A stretch of DNA of 64,000 nucleotides from Candidatus Nanosynbacter sp. HMT-352 (GTDB taxonomy: Bacteria; Patescibacteriota; Saccharimonadia; Saccharimonadales; Saccharimonadaceae). Numbering within the stretch: the first letter of the stretch is position 1; the number at the start of each line of letters is the position of its first letter. Below the pieces are notes generated by a model. The model saw only the letters and a list, made by a program, of their open reading frames with translations. It did not search any database and was not told the DNA's origin. The translations under genes and the position numbers were made by a program. Below, piece by piece: positions 1-9,963 of the stretch. The stretch covers positions 1-64,000 of the forward strand of contig NZ_CP089289.1 of NCBI RefSeq assembly GCF_022819365.1. Reading direction: 5' to 3'.

Positions 1-1072
1 ATAGCTCCTGGTCTTTCTTATTGTAGTGAAGGAGAGAAAGGAAGAGGAGGGAAAATGAGGGTATTAAGACGAAAAGAGGAAGCCCATATTTAAAAGCAGA
101 AAATGCACCGATTATTCCTCTGATAATATCGTCAGATACTGGTAGTCGCGGATTAATATACGTATTAAACAATATAGCAATAAACTTCAATGGATTACTA
201 TGCAGAGGGTTGTGGGCTGCACCAGTAGTAAGCAGAGGTTGAGTGTATATTTGGAACCATAGCATTAAACATAGTCCTGCTAATATTGAGGCGAATATAA
301 TTAGACGCCACTTCTGAATATTAAAAGGAATCTTCTTATTTTTATTAGGAGAAAATAGGTGTTTTGGTAGGAATATTAAAGGGAAGAGCAAAAGTATGGA
401 AACTGACTTAGTGAGTATTGAGAAGCAGAATATGAAAACAATAAGTAATTGTTGGCGGCGTGTCATTGGATGTTTCTGGCTGAATAAGTTTAATAGAGTA
501 GCTACAGTGGTGAAAATTGCTATATTTGCCATACAATCTCCTGAGAGAGAAGCTGACAAGTGTATCATTAGTGGAAATAATCCAGTTGCCACGAATGCCC
601 ATTTACCAACACGTACCCATTTGATAATGAAATACAGAGCGATAGAATAAAATATTAAATTAAATAATCTTCCGAATAGAATCGTTATTCCCAATGATCT
701 GTGTATAGTATTTGCTATACCGATGCCGATAGCTTGAGGTAAGTGCATAATTGGCGGATAACCAGTAGCACTACTGCATTTATGTATTTCTGTGTCGTTT
801 TTATTGATAAGTTTTTTATAGCTAGTTATAAAATTGTTAGCTTCTGCTTCCTTCACTTTTAATAAAATATCTTTAGGTAGAGAACAGGATTTCCCTGACT
901 CGATTCTTCCTTGAGATAATGTGTAGGAGCGCATGTAGTGATGGCCCTCATCTGCAACCGACAATAAAGGCACTGTAATTGCAGATAATACTCCAAAGAA
1001 CAATGACAACGATATAAAAACATTCTCAGGCTTTTTAATAAATGATAAGAAATAGGACCAATATTTTTTCAT
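1..1072 (-). CDS. DUF2142 family multi-pass membrane protein (partial, C-terminus outside window)
   Basis: The frame from an ATG at 1072 stays open to base 1 (357 codons, no stop), so the gene runs off the window. The product starts with a short basic tail and a membrane helix at about residues 15-37, followed by DEGHHYMRSYTLSQG and later a GRLFN segment leading into another helix. An N-terminal helix, an acidic DE-H motif and a following GR(L)xN segment are typical of DUF2142 (PF09913) membrane proteins, which often sit in polysaccharide loci and have a GT-C-like topology. The activity of the family is not established. It is divergent from the flippase at 1134, fitting a surface-glycan role. 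The family call rests on these motifs only. Confidence 0.75.
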   Translation of the reverse strand, partial: MKKYWSYFLSFIKKPENVFISLSLFFGVLSAITVPLLSVADEGHHYMRSYTLSQGRIESGKSCSLPKDILLKVKEAEANNFITSYKKLINKNDTEIHKCSSATGYPPIMHLPQAIGIGIANTIHRSLGITILFGRLFNLIFYSIALYFIIKWVRVGKWAFVATGLFPLMIHLSASLSGDCMANIAIFTTVATLLNLFSQKHPMTRRQQLLIVFIFCFSILTKSVSILLLFPLIFLPKHLFSPNKNKKIPFNIQKWRLIIFASILAGLCLMLWFQIYTQPLLTTGAAHNPLHSNPLKFIAILFNTYINPRLPVSDDIIRGIIGAFSAFKYGLPLFVLIPSFSLLFLSLLHYNKKDQEL

Positions 1073-1133
1073 ATGCTAAGCAGATTATAAATTAGAATAA
1101 TATATTGATCAAACTTGTTATACTATTAAATAT

Positions 1134-2381
1134 ATGCAGGCTCAAAAGAAGGATTATATATGGAACTCGATAGGGTCATTTTTACAGAGTGCAATTTCTC
1201 CAATTCTTCTGATTGTTATTACGCGTCTTAACGGAGTTGGTGATTCCGGGTTATTTTCTTTTGCAATGTCTCTTTCGGTGGTATTTTGGGCTATATCTTT
1301 ATGGGGTGGTCGAACATATCAAGTATCCGATGTTAAAAAAGAGTTTTCTAGTGGTGATTATATTGTAGTGCGCTTTATATCATCATTAATTGTGGCGGTT
1401 TTTTCCATAAGTTTTTGCATATTAAGTGGATACGATCTTATAAAAACAGAATTAATAATGGTCTTGGTATCATTTAAGATTCTGGAGTCAATTGCTGACT
1501 CGATGTATGGGGTATTACAGATTCATAATAAATTGTATATAGTGGGAATTTCTCTAACCATGAAATCTGTTTTCGGCTTCATGCTCTTTACTCTGGTTGA
1601 TATTTTGACCAAAAACATTATTTATGGCGCTTTATCTATATTTATAGTAAATATAGCAGTGGTTATTTTTTACGATATTCCATGGATGAAACATGTAGAA
1701 AGTGTTGGCTTAACTAAGAAAAATATTATACAAGCTGGAAAAATTATGAAAAAAACCGCAGAGGTGTTCGTTGTAGTTTTTTTAACGATGTTTTCTTTGA
1801 ATATACCTCGTTATTTTTTGGATAAATATCATTATGACCAAATTGGGTATTTTGGAATAATGGCGATGCCGATCACTTTATTAACTCTATTTATATCATT
1901 CGTTCTTCAGCCTAATGTTGTAAATTTATCTGAATTATTGAAAAAGAAAAAAATAAATGAGTTTACTAAGATTGTTAGTAAGATAGATTTTATAACGTTT
2001 ACATTGGGAATTTTATTTGTTGTTTCGAGTTATTTAATCGGAGTTTGGGCTCTTAATACTGTTTTTGGTATTGATATAAATAACTTTCGTATAGATTTAA
2101 CTATTATGGTTATTGGCGCCGTAGCGAACGCTTTTGTGTCAATTTATGTTAATTTATTGATAATTCTACGTCGATTTAAGGGTCAATTTTATACTCTACT
2201 AGTTACGAATATTTTGGCTGTGATACTGTCTGTCTATTTAATTGATAGACTGGCTATGTTGGGTAGCGTGCTAGTTTTTATGATAATTAGTTTTTTACAA
2301 GCAATCATTCTTTTGTTTATATACAAGAGGTCTCTAAAAAATGTTATAATGCTTAGTGAGGATAAGGTGAGGTATGAGTAA
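1134..2381 (+). CDS. Polysaccharide flippase (Wzx/MATE-like, oligosaccharide flippase family)
   Basis: 415 residues with about twelve hydrophobic helices and almost no soluble domain, the size and layout of Wzx/RfbX flippases, which move undecaprenyl-linked repeat units across the membrane. The N-terminus (KKDYIWNSIGSFLQSAISP) is the usual start of the family. It is the first gene of a + strand trio with an RmlD-like reductase (8-nt overlap) and a GT8 enzyme. A TATACT at 1119-1124 lies 9 nt before the ATG and there is no clear ribosome site, so the mRNA is leaderless or nearly so. Substrate cannot be read from the sequence; rhamnose-containing glycan is inferred from neighbours. Confidence 0.85.
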   Translation: MQAQKKDYIWNSIGSFLQSAISPILLIVITRLNGVGDSGLFSFAMSLSVVFWAISLWGGRTYQVSDVKKEFSSGDYIVVRFISSLIVAVFSISFCILSGYDLIKTELIMVLVSFKILESIADSMYGVLQIHNKLYIVGISLTMKSVFGFMLFTLVDILTKNIIYGALSIFIVNIAVVIFYDIPWMKHVESVGLTKKNIIQAGKIMKKTAEVFVVVFLTMFSLNIPRYFLDKYHYDQIGYFGIMAMPITLLTLFISFVLQPNVVNLSELLKKKKINEFTKIVSKIDFITFTLGILFVVSSYLIGVWALNTVFGIDINNFRIDLTIMVIGAVANAFVSIYVNLLIILRRFKGQFYTLLVTNILAVILSVYLIDRLAMLGSVLVFMIISFLQAIILLFIYKRSLKNVIMLSEDKVRYE

Positions 2382-3231
2382 AAAATATATAATTTTAGGA
2401 GCGGGCGGACAATTAGGTAAGGCTTTATGTGCAATTTTCCCAGATGCTAAGGCTCTAACTCATAAAGAGTTGGACATATCTGATGAAGCACAGGTAAATG
2501 CGTTTGATTGGTCTAAATATGATGTTATTTTAAATGCGGCAGCATTGGTTAATTCTGATGGTTCAGAGACTTCGGAATTAAGAGCTAAAACTTGGCTAGC
2601 TAATGCTTATGGTCCACGGAATTTAGCCAAAATTGCGATTGAGAAGAATAAAACTATCGTTCATTATTCTTCTGACTATGTTTGGGATGGGAGAAAAAAG
2701 AATCACAAAGATGATGAAATTGTTGCGCCGCTATTGGTTTACGGACAAAGCAAAGCTGCCGGCGATTTAGTAGTCAGTTTAGTGCCAAAGCATTATATTA
2801 TGCGAGTATCTTGGGTAGTCGGTGATGGTCATAATATACCAAAAACCATGAAAAAACTGGCAGACATGCGTATTAATCCAAAGGTTGTTGATGATCAATT
2901 TGGACGGTTAACTTTCGCCTCAGAAATTGCTAGGGCTACTAAATATTTCTTAGACAATAAAGTGGCGTACGGATCATATAATGTGACTAATGATGGTCCA
3001 GTAAAATCATGGTACGAGATTGCTGCTGATGTATTCGAATATGCTGGATATGATCGTAATCGTGTGCATCCGGTTTCCACGGAAGAATATGCGGCAGATA
3101 AGCCAGGTTTTGCTCCACGCCCACTTAATAGTGATATGGATTTAGTGAAATTACGTCAAACAGGATTTATGCCGGTTGACTACACCGACATGTTAAAAGA
3201 ATATGTTAGACATCTCCCACTAGATGAATAA
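2374..3231 (+). CDS. dTDP-4-dehydrorhamnose reductase-like SDR protein (second RfbD copy)
   Basis: 285 residues of the extended SDR family. The N-terminal nucleotide-binding loop is GAGGQLGKAL, the substrate loop has NAAALVN, and the catalytic tyrosine-lysine pair is in YGQSKAAGD. RmlD reduces dTDP-4-keto-L-rhamnose to dTDP-L-rhamnose with NAD(P)H. It is clearly paralogous to the RfbD at 7052-7894 in length and motifs but lies outside the rfbBCDA cluster, so it may make a different deoxyhexose or be a divergent duplicate. Its start overlaps the flippase by 8 nt and the ribosome site (AGGTGAGG) is inside the flippase 3' end, implying coupled translation. Confidence 0.8.
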   Translation: MSKKYIILGAGGQLGKALCAIFPDAKALTHKELDISDEAQVNAFDWSKYDVILNAAALVNSDGSETSELRAKTWLANAYGPRNLAKIAIEKNKTIVHYSSDYVWDGRKKNHKDDEIVAPLLVYGQSKAAGDLVVSLVPKHYIMRVSWVVGDGHNIPKTMKKLADMRINPKVVDDQFGRLTFASEIARATKYFLDNKVAYGSYNVTNDGPVKSWYEIAADVFEYAGYDRNRVHPVSTEEYAADKPGFAPRPLNSDMDLVKLRQTGFMPVDYTDMLKEYVRHLPLDE

Positions 3232-3245
3232 GAGATTCAATAATT

Positions 3246-4223
3246 ATGAATAAAGATATTTTAAATGTTTTATATCAGAGTGATGATAATTATGCGGCAG
3301 TAAGTGCAATTTCTATCGCATCTTTACTGGAAAATAATAAACACTTAAAACAGATTAATATTTTTTATCTTGGGCACAAGCTTAAAAAAAGTAGTATTAA
3401 TAAATTTAACGAAATGGTTGGTAGTTATAAAAACGCTACAATTACCTTTGTCGACGTTTCTGGCTATCCTGATGAACTAAAGGAAATAGGCGTTAAGGCT
3501 TGGAAGGGGTTATATATAACTTGGTATAAAATGCTGGCATTCGCTAAGCTTGATATCAAGACCGATCGAATCTTATATATAAATCCGCATACGGTAATTA
3601 GTGGCGCTCTTGACGGTCTTTTGGAACTTGACTTTGAGGATAATATTTTGGCGTTATCGTATGACGCAACTATGGTTAATGCTCATAAGAATGCAATCGG
3701 CTTAAAATCTACTGACGGATATTTTAACTGCGGAATTATGCTTGTTAATCATAAAAAATGGATAAAAGACAAAATTGATTCTAAGATGCGCGAACATTTA
3801 CGACATAATCATTATGAGGTGGCTGACCAAGATCTATGTAATGTCTTTTTTAAGGATAAAATTAAACTAGTTGGCGTTGAATATAATTTTTCTACTGTAT
3901 TTTATGGTTATGATATCAAAAAATACATTAAAGCTAATGGTTTTATGTCAGAAAGCTTCTATAGTTATAATGAGATTATGGAAGCTTATTATGCTCCAAA
4001 GATTGTTCATTCTCAATTTGGTATAACAGGTCGACCATGGCAGGTAGGAAATGATAATCCAGTCGGCTTATTATGGCACAAGTATTTGGAGATGACTCCA
4101 TGGAAGAACGCTAAAATGCCAGAAGCGAAAAAAGATATGAACTGGCGACTCTATAAATTACTATCACAAGCAATAGTTGTAAAATTATATGCTTGGGCAG
4201 TCAAACGTAAGTTTGCTAAATAA
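3246..4223 (+). CDS. GT8 family glycosyltransferase with altered DxD motif
   Basis: 325 residues resembling bacterial GT8 LPS galactosyl/glucosyltransferases: N-terminal SDDNYAAVSAISIASLLENN, a WYKMLAF segment, FNCGIMLVN, DQDLCN, and a C-terminal HSQFGITGRPW that matches the HxxG/KPW metal-binding block. The segment that is normally YLDxDT reads ILYINPHTVI here, so both metal-binding aspartates of the DxD are replaced (N and H). The enzyme may bind metal differently, be weak, or be inactive. It ends 10 nt from the convergent GT2 gene. No good ribosome site is visible before the ATG. Confidence 0.8.
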   Translation: MNKDILNVLYQSDDNYAAVSAISIASLLENNKHLKQINIFYLGHKLKKSSINKFNEMVGSYKNATITFVDVSGYPDELKEIGVKAWKGLYITWYKMLAFAKLDIKTDRILYINPHTVISGALDGLLELDFEDNILALSYDATMVNAHKNAIGLKSTDGYFNCGIMLVNHKKWIKDKIDSKMREHLRHNHYEVADQDLCNVFFKDKIKLVGVEYNFSTVFYGYDIKKYIKANGFMSESFYSYNEIMEAYYAPKIVHSQFGITGRPWQVGNDNPVGLLWHKYLEMTPWKNAKMPEAKKDMNWRLYKLLSQAIVVKLYAWAVKRKFAK

Positions 4224-4233
4224 AATATTTCCA

Positions 4234-5049
4234 TCAAAGCTTTGACAGTAGGCTGTGAGCTCGTGACGTAATGCGAGTTTTTGCGGCGAATGAAGCTTTA
4301 TTCCAGTTGATACTCTTAAATTTATTGGCGAAATCGTTGTATACTTCTTTTTCTTCGTTGAATCGGATTCCGTTTTTGCTCTTTTCTTTGCTAGATAATG
4401 AGTCTGCAAATCTACGATATTGAAATGTTTCTGTCGAATCGAAACATAGAGAAGCTCCGTCAATTATCATAGTTAGTTCGATAATGACATCTTGAAGAAT
4501 TTTATATCTTGGATCGAATGAGTATTTTTTAAGTGTGCTAGTTCTCCAGACAATAGACGGAAAATAGAGCCAATTACCATGACAAAGTGATGTAGCGAGT
4601 TTTTCTCCTGCTAGTACGCAAGTTTTTTTAGGATGTAATAATCGTTTGATTTTATCGACTAAAGGTAGATATGTATTACTTTTGGCGTCTATTACCTGTA
4701 CACCAGGCTGGTAAAAATCAGCTTCGTTAATATTCTTTAATGCGGTTTCGACGTAATTGGGCAATAGTTTATCGTCACATCCCATAATTACACAAAAAGG
4801 AGCACTTACATGTTTAATTGCATAATTAAAATTGTTAGTAATACCTATATTTTTACGGTGTCTAATATATGTGATGCGTTTGTCGTTAATCTTACTGTAA
4901 TAGTTTTTTGCAGTCTCATCTGGGTAATGATCGTCGAGAATAGTTAGATGCCATGCGTCACTAGTTTGTTCTAATACCGAATCGACAGCCTGTTTTAATA
5001 AAGAAAATTCTCCCCAATATGGAATTATTATATCTATTCTATTTTTCAT
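4234..5049 (-). CDS. GT2 family glycosyltransferase
   Basis: 271 residues. The start, RIDIIIPYWGEFSLLKQAVD, and ILDDHYPDET form the GT-A nucleotide-binding fold; GCDDKLLPNYVE is the DxD-type metal site. After about residue 200 there is an acceptor region without membrane helices. It probably adds one sugar to the lipid-linked repeat unit on the cytoplasmic side. It is the last gene of the long minus-strand rfb transcription unit and overlaps the DUF2304 gene by 11 nt. Donor and acceptor are unknown. Confidence 0.85.
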   Translation of the reverse strand: MKNRIDIIIPYWGEFSLLKQAVDSVLEQTSDAWHLTILDDHYPDETAKNYYSKINDKRITYIRHRKNIGITNNFNYAIKHVSAPFCVIMGCDDKLLPNYVETALKNINEADFYQPGVQVIDAKSNTYLPLVDKIKRLLHPKKTCVLAGEKLATSLCHGNWLYFPSIVWRTSTLKKYSFDPRYKILQDVIIELTMIIDGASLCFDSTETFQYRRFADSLSSKEKSKNGIRFNEEKEVYNDFANKFKSINWNKASFAAKTRITSRAHSLLSKL

Positions 5050-5392
5050 TTGATAACCTTATGGACAATTCCTGATGTAAATCTCTTAACCTTCGTTCGT
5101 TTTGATCAATACGTTGACGCTGATTGTTGATTATGTAAAATAATAAAATTATTGCTGTGGTTTGTAATATATCAAATACACTTAATTCCGATGAGTCGAG
5201 CGGTGGGTGATTGATTGAAATATTATAAAGTGGAAACGATCCTACTAACACAACCATAATAATTAGCCAGATAATCAGTTGATGTTTGAAGCGTGTTGCG
5301 CTGACTCTACGGAGTTTAAATTGAGTGATTATATTAATGAGAGCCGCTAAGATAATCGGCACGTTAAGTAATACAAGAGTGATATATCTCAT
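5039..5392 (-). CDS. DUF2304 small membrane protein
   Basis: 117 residues with three predicted helices (about 3-24, 38-57 and 78-93) followed by a charged coiled tail rich in Arg, Asn, Glu and Gln. Length, helix spacing and position beside a DPM1-like GT2 agree with DUF2304 (PF10066), small membrane partners often found next to polyprenyl-phosphate sugar synthases. It overlaps the GT2 gene upstream by 4 nt and the downstream GT2 by 11 nt, so all three are likely translated together. A role as membrane anchor or activator of the synthase is inference. Confidence 0.75.
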   Translation of the reverse strand: MRYITLVLLNVPIILAALINIITQFKLRRVSATRFKHQLIIWLIIMVVLVGSFPLYNISINHPPLDSSELSVFDILQTTAIILLFYIINNQRQRIDQNERRLRDLHQELSIRLSNEK

Positions 5393-6093
5393 TCAAATAA
5401 CTCCGTTAAACGTTGTTTAAATAATCGCTTGACAATATTAATAGCATTCCAGTTGTTTTGTCCTTTGGAGCGAGAATAGTCGGTGTAAATAGCTTTAATT
5501 GGGTACTCGGCAATATTCATTCCAGACTGTTTGGCACGCCAGATCATTTCAGAGCAAAATTCATATCCAGTAGATTTCCAGTCAAGATTATCGATTGCTT
5601 TTCGTGAGTAGATTCGTAGGCCAGATTGTGAGTCTGTAACGTTAGTCCCGAATAAAACATAAGTAATGAAGCTTAATCCTTTATTTCCTAAAATTTTTGT
5701 TTTTGACATGCCGTCACTGTTAATTAGTCGACTACCAATCAATAGATCTATATTAGAAGTGGAGATTTTTTTAATTCCAGCTAAAACATCTTCTGGGTCG
5801 TGTTGACCGTCGGCATCCATAGTAGCGGCAATGTCATAATTATTTTGTCGAGCGTAGGCGAGGCCGGTTAATGTGGCGCCTCCAGCTCCGGAATTCAATA
5901 TATGATCAATAACTATTGCGCCGCCTTTTTTAGCTTGCTCAAGAGTGTCGTCTTTGGATCCGTCATTAATTAGCACTACATCAATAGAATATTCTTTTTT
6001 AGCCTCTGAAAATATTCTCTTAGATTTTTTAATAACATTTTTTATAACAGGAGCTTCATTGTAGGCAGGAATGATAATACAAACTTTTTTCAT
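5389..6093 (-). CDS. GT2 glycosyltransferase, polyprenyl-phosphate sugar synthase (DPM1-like)
   Basis: 234 residues, soluble. Motifs in order: CIIIPAYNEAPVIKNVI, VLINDGSKDDT, MDADGQHDPED (the DxD metal site), IGSRL, and SQSGLRIYSRKA. This series is characteristic of dolichyl/undecaprenyl-phosphate mannosyl or glucosyl synthases, which load a sugar from a nucleotide donor onto polyprenyl phosphate. The length equals soluble DPM1 types, and the adjacent DUF2304 protein may supply the membrane segment. It follows rfbA by 1 nt in the rfb operon. The lipid-linked sugar could feed DUF2142/GT-C enzymes such as those at 1-1072 and 15998-18661. Confidence 0.85.
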   Translation of the reverse strand: MKKVCIIIPAYNEAPVIKNVIKKSKRIFSEAKKEYSIDVVLINDGSKDDTLEQAKKGGAIVIDHILNSGAGGATLTGLAYARQNNYDIAATMDADGQHDPEDVLAGIKKISTSNIDLLIGSRLINSDGMSKTKILGNKGLSFITYVLFGTNVTDSQSGLRIYSRKAIDNLDWKSTGYEFCSEMIWRAKQSGMNIAEYPIKAIYTDYSRSKGQNNWNAINIVKRLFKQRLTELFE

Positions 6094-6094
6094 A

Positions 6095-6958
6095 TTATTT
6101 ATTAATTAATCTTGTAAAATAACTACCATATCCAGATTTAGCAAGTGGTTCGGATAGATTTTTTAGCTGATCTTTAGAGATCCAACCGTTGTAAAAGGCG
6201 ATTTTTTCAGGACTGCCAATAATCCTACCGGTTCGTTTTTGGATAACTCTAACGAAGTCGGATGCATCAGTTAAGCTGTCAATCGTTCCTGTATCCAACC
6301 AAACGTCTCCATTATCTAAGGTTTGAACTTGCAATTTACCGCGACGTAAATATTCTGCATTAATGGATGTAATTTCTAATTCCCCTCGAGCTGATGGCTT
6401 TACGTTTTTAGCAATCTCTACTACGTCATTATCGTAAAAATATAAGCCGACAACTGCGAAGTGGGATTTTGGGGAAGTTGGTTTTTCTTCAATTGATATT
6501 GCCTGATTTTGGTCATCAAATTCAACGACACCATATCTTTCTGGGTCAGATACTTTGTAGGCAAAAACCGTGCCTCCGTCGGGATTTGTGCATTCCCGCA
6601 GAGACTCATCTAAACGCTCTCCATAAAATATATTATCTCCCAGCACTAGAGCTACTTTATCGTCACCAATAAAATCTTCACCAATAATAAAAGCTTGCGC
6701 CAGACCATCTGGAGTGGGTTGAACAGCGTATTCCAGATTTATGCCCCATTGTGATCCATTGCCAAGAAGCCTCTTGAAGCCGTCTTGATCGTCTGGAGTG
6801 GTAATTACGAGAATGTCACGAATTCCCGCTTGCATTAATGTGGTAAGCGGATAATAAATCATTGGCTTGTCATAAATAGGCATTAATTGCTTGCTTATGG
6901 CCTGAGTAATTGGCCATAATCGCGTACCCGATCCACCCGCTAAAATTATTCCTTTCAT
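6095..6958 (-). CDS. rfbA: Glucose-1-phosphate thymidylyltransferase
   Basis: Makes dTDP-glucose from dTTP and glucose-1-phosphate, the first step to dTDP-L-rhamnose. [18 protein letters not shown] is the conserved N-terminal nucleotide loop, followed by [32 protein letters not shown] and the WLDTGT segment. 287 residues, the usual length (about 290). The start at 6958 is chosen over an upstream ATG at 6991 because the family begins exactly here and a perfect AGGAGG (6962-6967) sits 3 nt upstream. It has its own promoter (TATACT at 6982-6987), although it is also downstream of rfbD. Confidence 0.95.
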   Translation of the reverse strand: MKGIILAGGSGTRLWPITQAISKQLMPIYDKPMIYYPLTTLMQAGIRDILVITTPDDQDGFKRLLGNGSQWGINLEYAVQPTPDGLAQAFIIGEDFIGDDKVALVLGDNIFYGERLDESLRECTNPDGGTVFAYKVSDPERYGVVEFDDQNQAISIEEKPTSPKSHFAVVGLYFYDNDVVEIAKNVKPSARGELEITSINAEYLRRGKLQVQTLDNGDVWLDTGTIDSLTDASDFVRVIQKRTGRIIGSPEKIAFYNGWISKDQLKNLSEPLAKSGYGSYFTRLINK

Positions 6959-6961
6959 AAA

Positions 6962-6987
6962 CCTCCTACTTTTCTGATATAAGTATA
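6962..6987 (-). promoter_or_regulatory. rfbA promoter (-10) and Shine-Dalgarno
   Basis: On the minus strand TATACT (6982-6987) is followed by a short leader and AGGAGG (6962-6967) directly before the ATG at 6958. This unit has a true leader and ribosome site, in contrast to the leaderless starts elsewhere in the window. Confidence 0.6.
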
Positions 6988-7051
6988 GCAAATAGGTATG
7001 TTGATTGACAAAGATAAGATTTATCGTACGAGATATTGGTACATATAGAAA

Positions 7052-7894
7052 CTAATTAAATAATTTACTTAGTTTATCTCGCCAATCTTCTGGCGTAAAT
7101 CCAGTTTTTTCAATTTTCGTTAAATTCAAAATACTATTTAAAGGACGTTTGGCTGAATCTGGTTTATCTGAGAAGTATTCGGCTGTAGAAATTGATCGCA
7201 CATCCGAAGCTGGCTTGTCTGATTTTTCAAATACGATTTTAGCAATTTCAGCCCAACTAGCAAACGGACCTTCGTTGGTTATATTATAAGTTCCATATGG
7301 TAGATTTGCGTCTAAAAGATGCTTAATGCCACAGGCTAAGGTATCGGTAAAAGTTAACCTGCCGATTTGATCGCTTACTACAGACGGCTTTATGTTGCGT
7401 ACCGCTAAATCTTTCATAGTATTTATGAAGTTTTTACCCTCACCGACGACCCAAGAGGTTCGGACTACATAATGCCTAGCTGTTGTAGATGCAGCTAAAT
7501 CTCCGTCAGCTTTGGTTTTTCCGTAAATATTTAGTGGAGAGAAGGGTTCGTCTTCGTAATGAATTATTCGCGACCCATCAAAAACATATTCAGACGAAAC
7601 GTGTACTAGAGTTAGATTGTGTTTCGTCGCTGCTTCTGCTAAAAATCGTACAGCTTGGTGATTGACAAGATCTACTTGGTGAAAGTTTTCAGGTTTCTCG
7701 GCTGCATCAACGTTAGTCCAGGCTGCGGCGTTTATAATGATCGATCCATGTTGCCAATCGAAAGAGTCGACAGCGGTTTTATTGGTAATGTCTAAATCTT
7801 GATGCGATAACGCCGTCGCATTGGGAAAAACACGCTGTAGTGCTCGTCCTAGTTGGCCATTAGCTCCAGTAATAAATACCGCTTTATTATCCAT
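7052..7894 (-). CDS. rfbD: dTDP-4-dehydrorhamnose reductase
   Basis: Last step of dTDP-L-rhamnose synthesis. 280 residues, extended SDR fold: GANGQLGRALQRVFP (cofactor loop), INAAAWTNVDAAE, VSSEYVFDG (catalytic Ser/Thr region), YGKTKADGD (catalytic Tyr and Lys), RTSWVVGEG. Length and motifs match RmlD. It overlaps rfbC by one base (7894), so rfbB-rfbC-rfbD form a tight operon. Its paralogue is at 2374-3231. Confidence 0.92.
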   Translation of the reverse strand: MDNKAVFITGANGQLGRALQRVFPNATALSHQDLDITNKTAVDSFDWQHGSIIINAAAWTNVDAAEKPENFHQVDLVNHQAVRFLAEAATKHNLTLVHVSSEYVFDGSRIIHYEDEPFSPLNIYGKTKADGDLAASTTARHYVVRTSWVVGEGKNFINTMKDLAVRNIKPSVVSDQIGRLTFTDTLACGIKHLLDANLPYGTYNITNEGPFASWAEIAKIVFEKSDKPASDVRSISTAEYFSDKPDSAKRPLNSILNLTKIEKTGFTPEDWRDKLSKLFN

Positions 7895-8460
7895 TAAATC
7901 TCCATAGGAATTACATTACTTAATAGTGGATGCGCGGCATCTTTTTCGGAAATAATTGCTTGATCCTTATCAATTGGCCAGTTGATTTTTAGTTCTGGAT
8001 CAAATAAATTAACAAAAGTATATTTAGCATCTGGGAACCAATGAGCGTCAACTAGATATGTGTAGGCGACATTATCATCAAGTGTTTGATAGCCGTTAGC
8101 TACGCCTTTAGGGACGAAAATTGCCGTACCCGGATTAATCTCGTGCGTGAAAACTCGGCCGAAGCTATCTCCTTTACGGAGGTCACACCAAGCACCAAAA
8201 ACGCGACCGTTAGCAGTTGATATAAATTTGTTCCAAGGCTCAGCATGAAGTCCACGAGTGGCGCCAGTTTTGTCATTGAAGCTTATATTGTTTTGTACGA
8301 TATCGAACGACGGTAAGCCTAAGGCTTCCATTTTTTCTTTTTGATAATTCTCTTTAAACCAGCCGCGATTGTCGCCATGTACGGGTAATTTAATGACAAA
8401 TAACCCTGGAATTGACGATTCAGTGACTGTAAGTTCATTGTAATCAGTTGGATCAAACAT
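7894..8460 (-). CDS. rfbC: dTDP-4-dehydrorhamnose 3,5-epimerase
   Basis: 188 residues, cupin fold. VHGDNRGWFKENYQ, QNNISFNDKTGATRGLHAEPW (the catalytic His is in RGLH), VFGAWCDLRKGDSFGR and FVPKGVANGYQTL are RmlC signatures. It epimerises C3 and C5 of dTDP-4-keto-6-deoxyglucose between RfbB and RfbD. It begins 2 nt after rfbB ends and overlaps rfbD by one base. The canonical H-x-Q-x5-KLV loop is not obvious, as in some divergent RmlC proteins. Confidence 0.92.
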   Translation of the reverse strand: MFDPTDYNELTVTESSIPGLFVIKLPVHGDNRGWFKENYQKEKMEALGLPSFDIVQNNISFNDKTGATRGLHAEPWNKFISTANGRVFGAWCDLRKGDSFGRVFTHEINPGTAIFVPKGVANGYQTLDDNVAYTYLVDAHWFPDAKYTFVNLFDPELKINWPIDKDQAIISEKDAAHPLLSNVIPMEI

Positions 8461-8462
8461 AA

Positions 8463-9499
<1,037 letters not shown>

Positions 9500-9523
9500 A
9501 GAGAAGTTATAGAGGAGGATATT

Positions 9524-9961
9524 ATGAAAGTTGTAATTGTTAGCGGCTATTTTAATCCATTGCACGGTGGACATTTAGATATGATTGAGGCGGCTGCAAA
9601 AATGGGTGATTATTTGATTGTAGTGGTGAATAACGACAAACAGCAATTGCTAAAAAAAGGAAAAATTATTCTTAATGAAGAAAATCGACTCCGCTTAATG
9701 CGATCATTAAAGGGCGTGGATCGGGTGATGCTTTCTATTGATGAGAATCCTCCGGTTACTGAAACCTTAGAGATGATCGCTCGGCAATATCCGGGATGTC
9801 AATTGGTGTTTGCAAATGGTGGCGATAGATCAGCACCGGAAGTTGTTCCAGAGCGTGATGTTTGCGAAAAGTACAACATTGAAATGGTCTATGGAGTTGG
9901 CGGCTCAAATAAAGCAGACTCGTCTACTCGAATTAATCAAGCTACTGGACAGGAAAGCTAG
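9524..9961 (+). CDS. Cytidylyltransferase-like nucleotidyltransferase (RfaE-C/TagD type fold)
   Basis: 145 residues. VSGYFNPLHGGHLDMIEAA carries the HxGH nucleotidyl-transfer motif, VVVNNDKQQLLKKG follows, and the C-terminus has a degenerate STR motif (SSTRI). The size suits glycerol-3-phosphate cytidylyltransferase, RfaE C-domain or similar CMP/AMP-transfer enzymes. The substrate is unknown; location between glycan operons suggests activation of a surface-polymer precursor. A strong GAGGAGG lies 5 nt before the ATG. Its stop is 2 nt from that of the convergent GT4 gene. Confidence 0.8.
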   Translation: MKVVIVSGYFNPLHGGHLDMIEAAAKMGDYLIVVVNNDKQQLLKKGKIILNEENRLRLMRSLKGVDRVMLSIDENPPVTETLEMIARQYPGCQLVFANGGDRSAPEVVPERDVCEKYNIEMVYGVGGSNKADSSTRINQATGQES

Positions 9962-9963
9962 CT

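Noticed and set aside
396..650. Two overlapping short frames on both strands
   Set aside because: Both lie inside the open DUF2142 reading frame that covers 1-1072.
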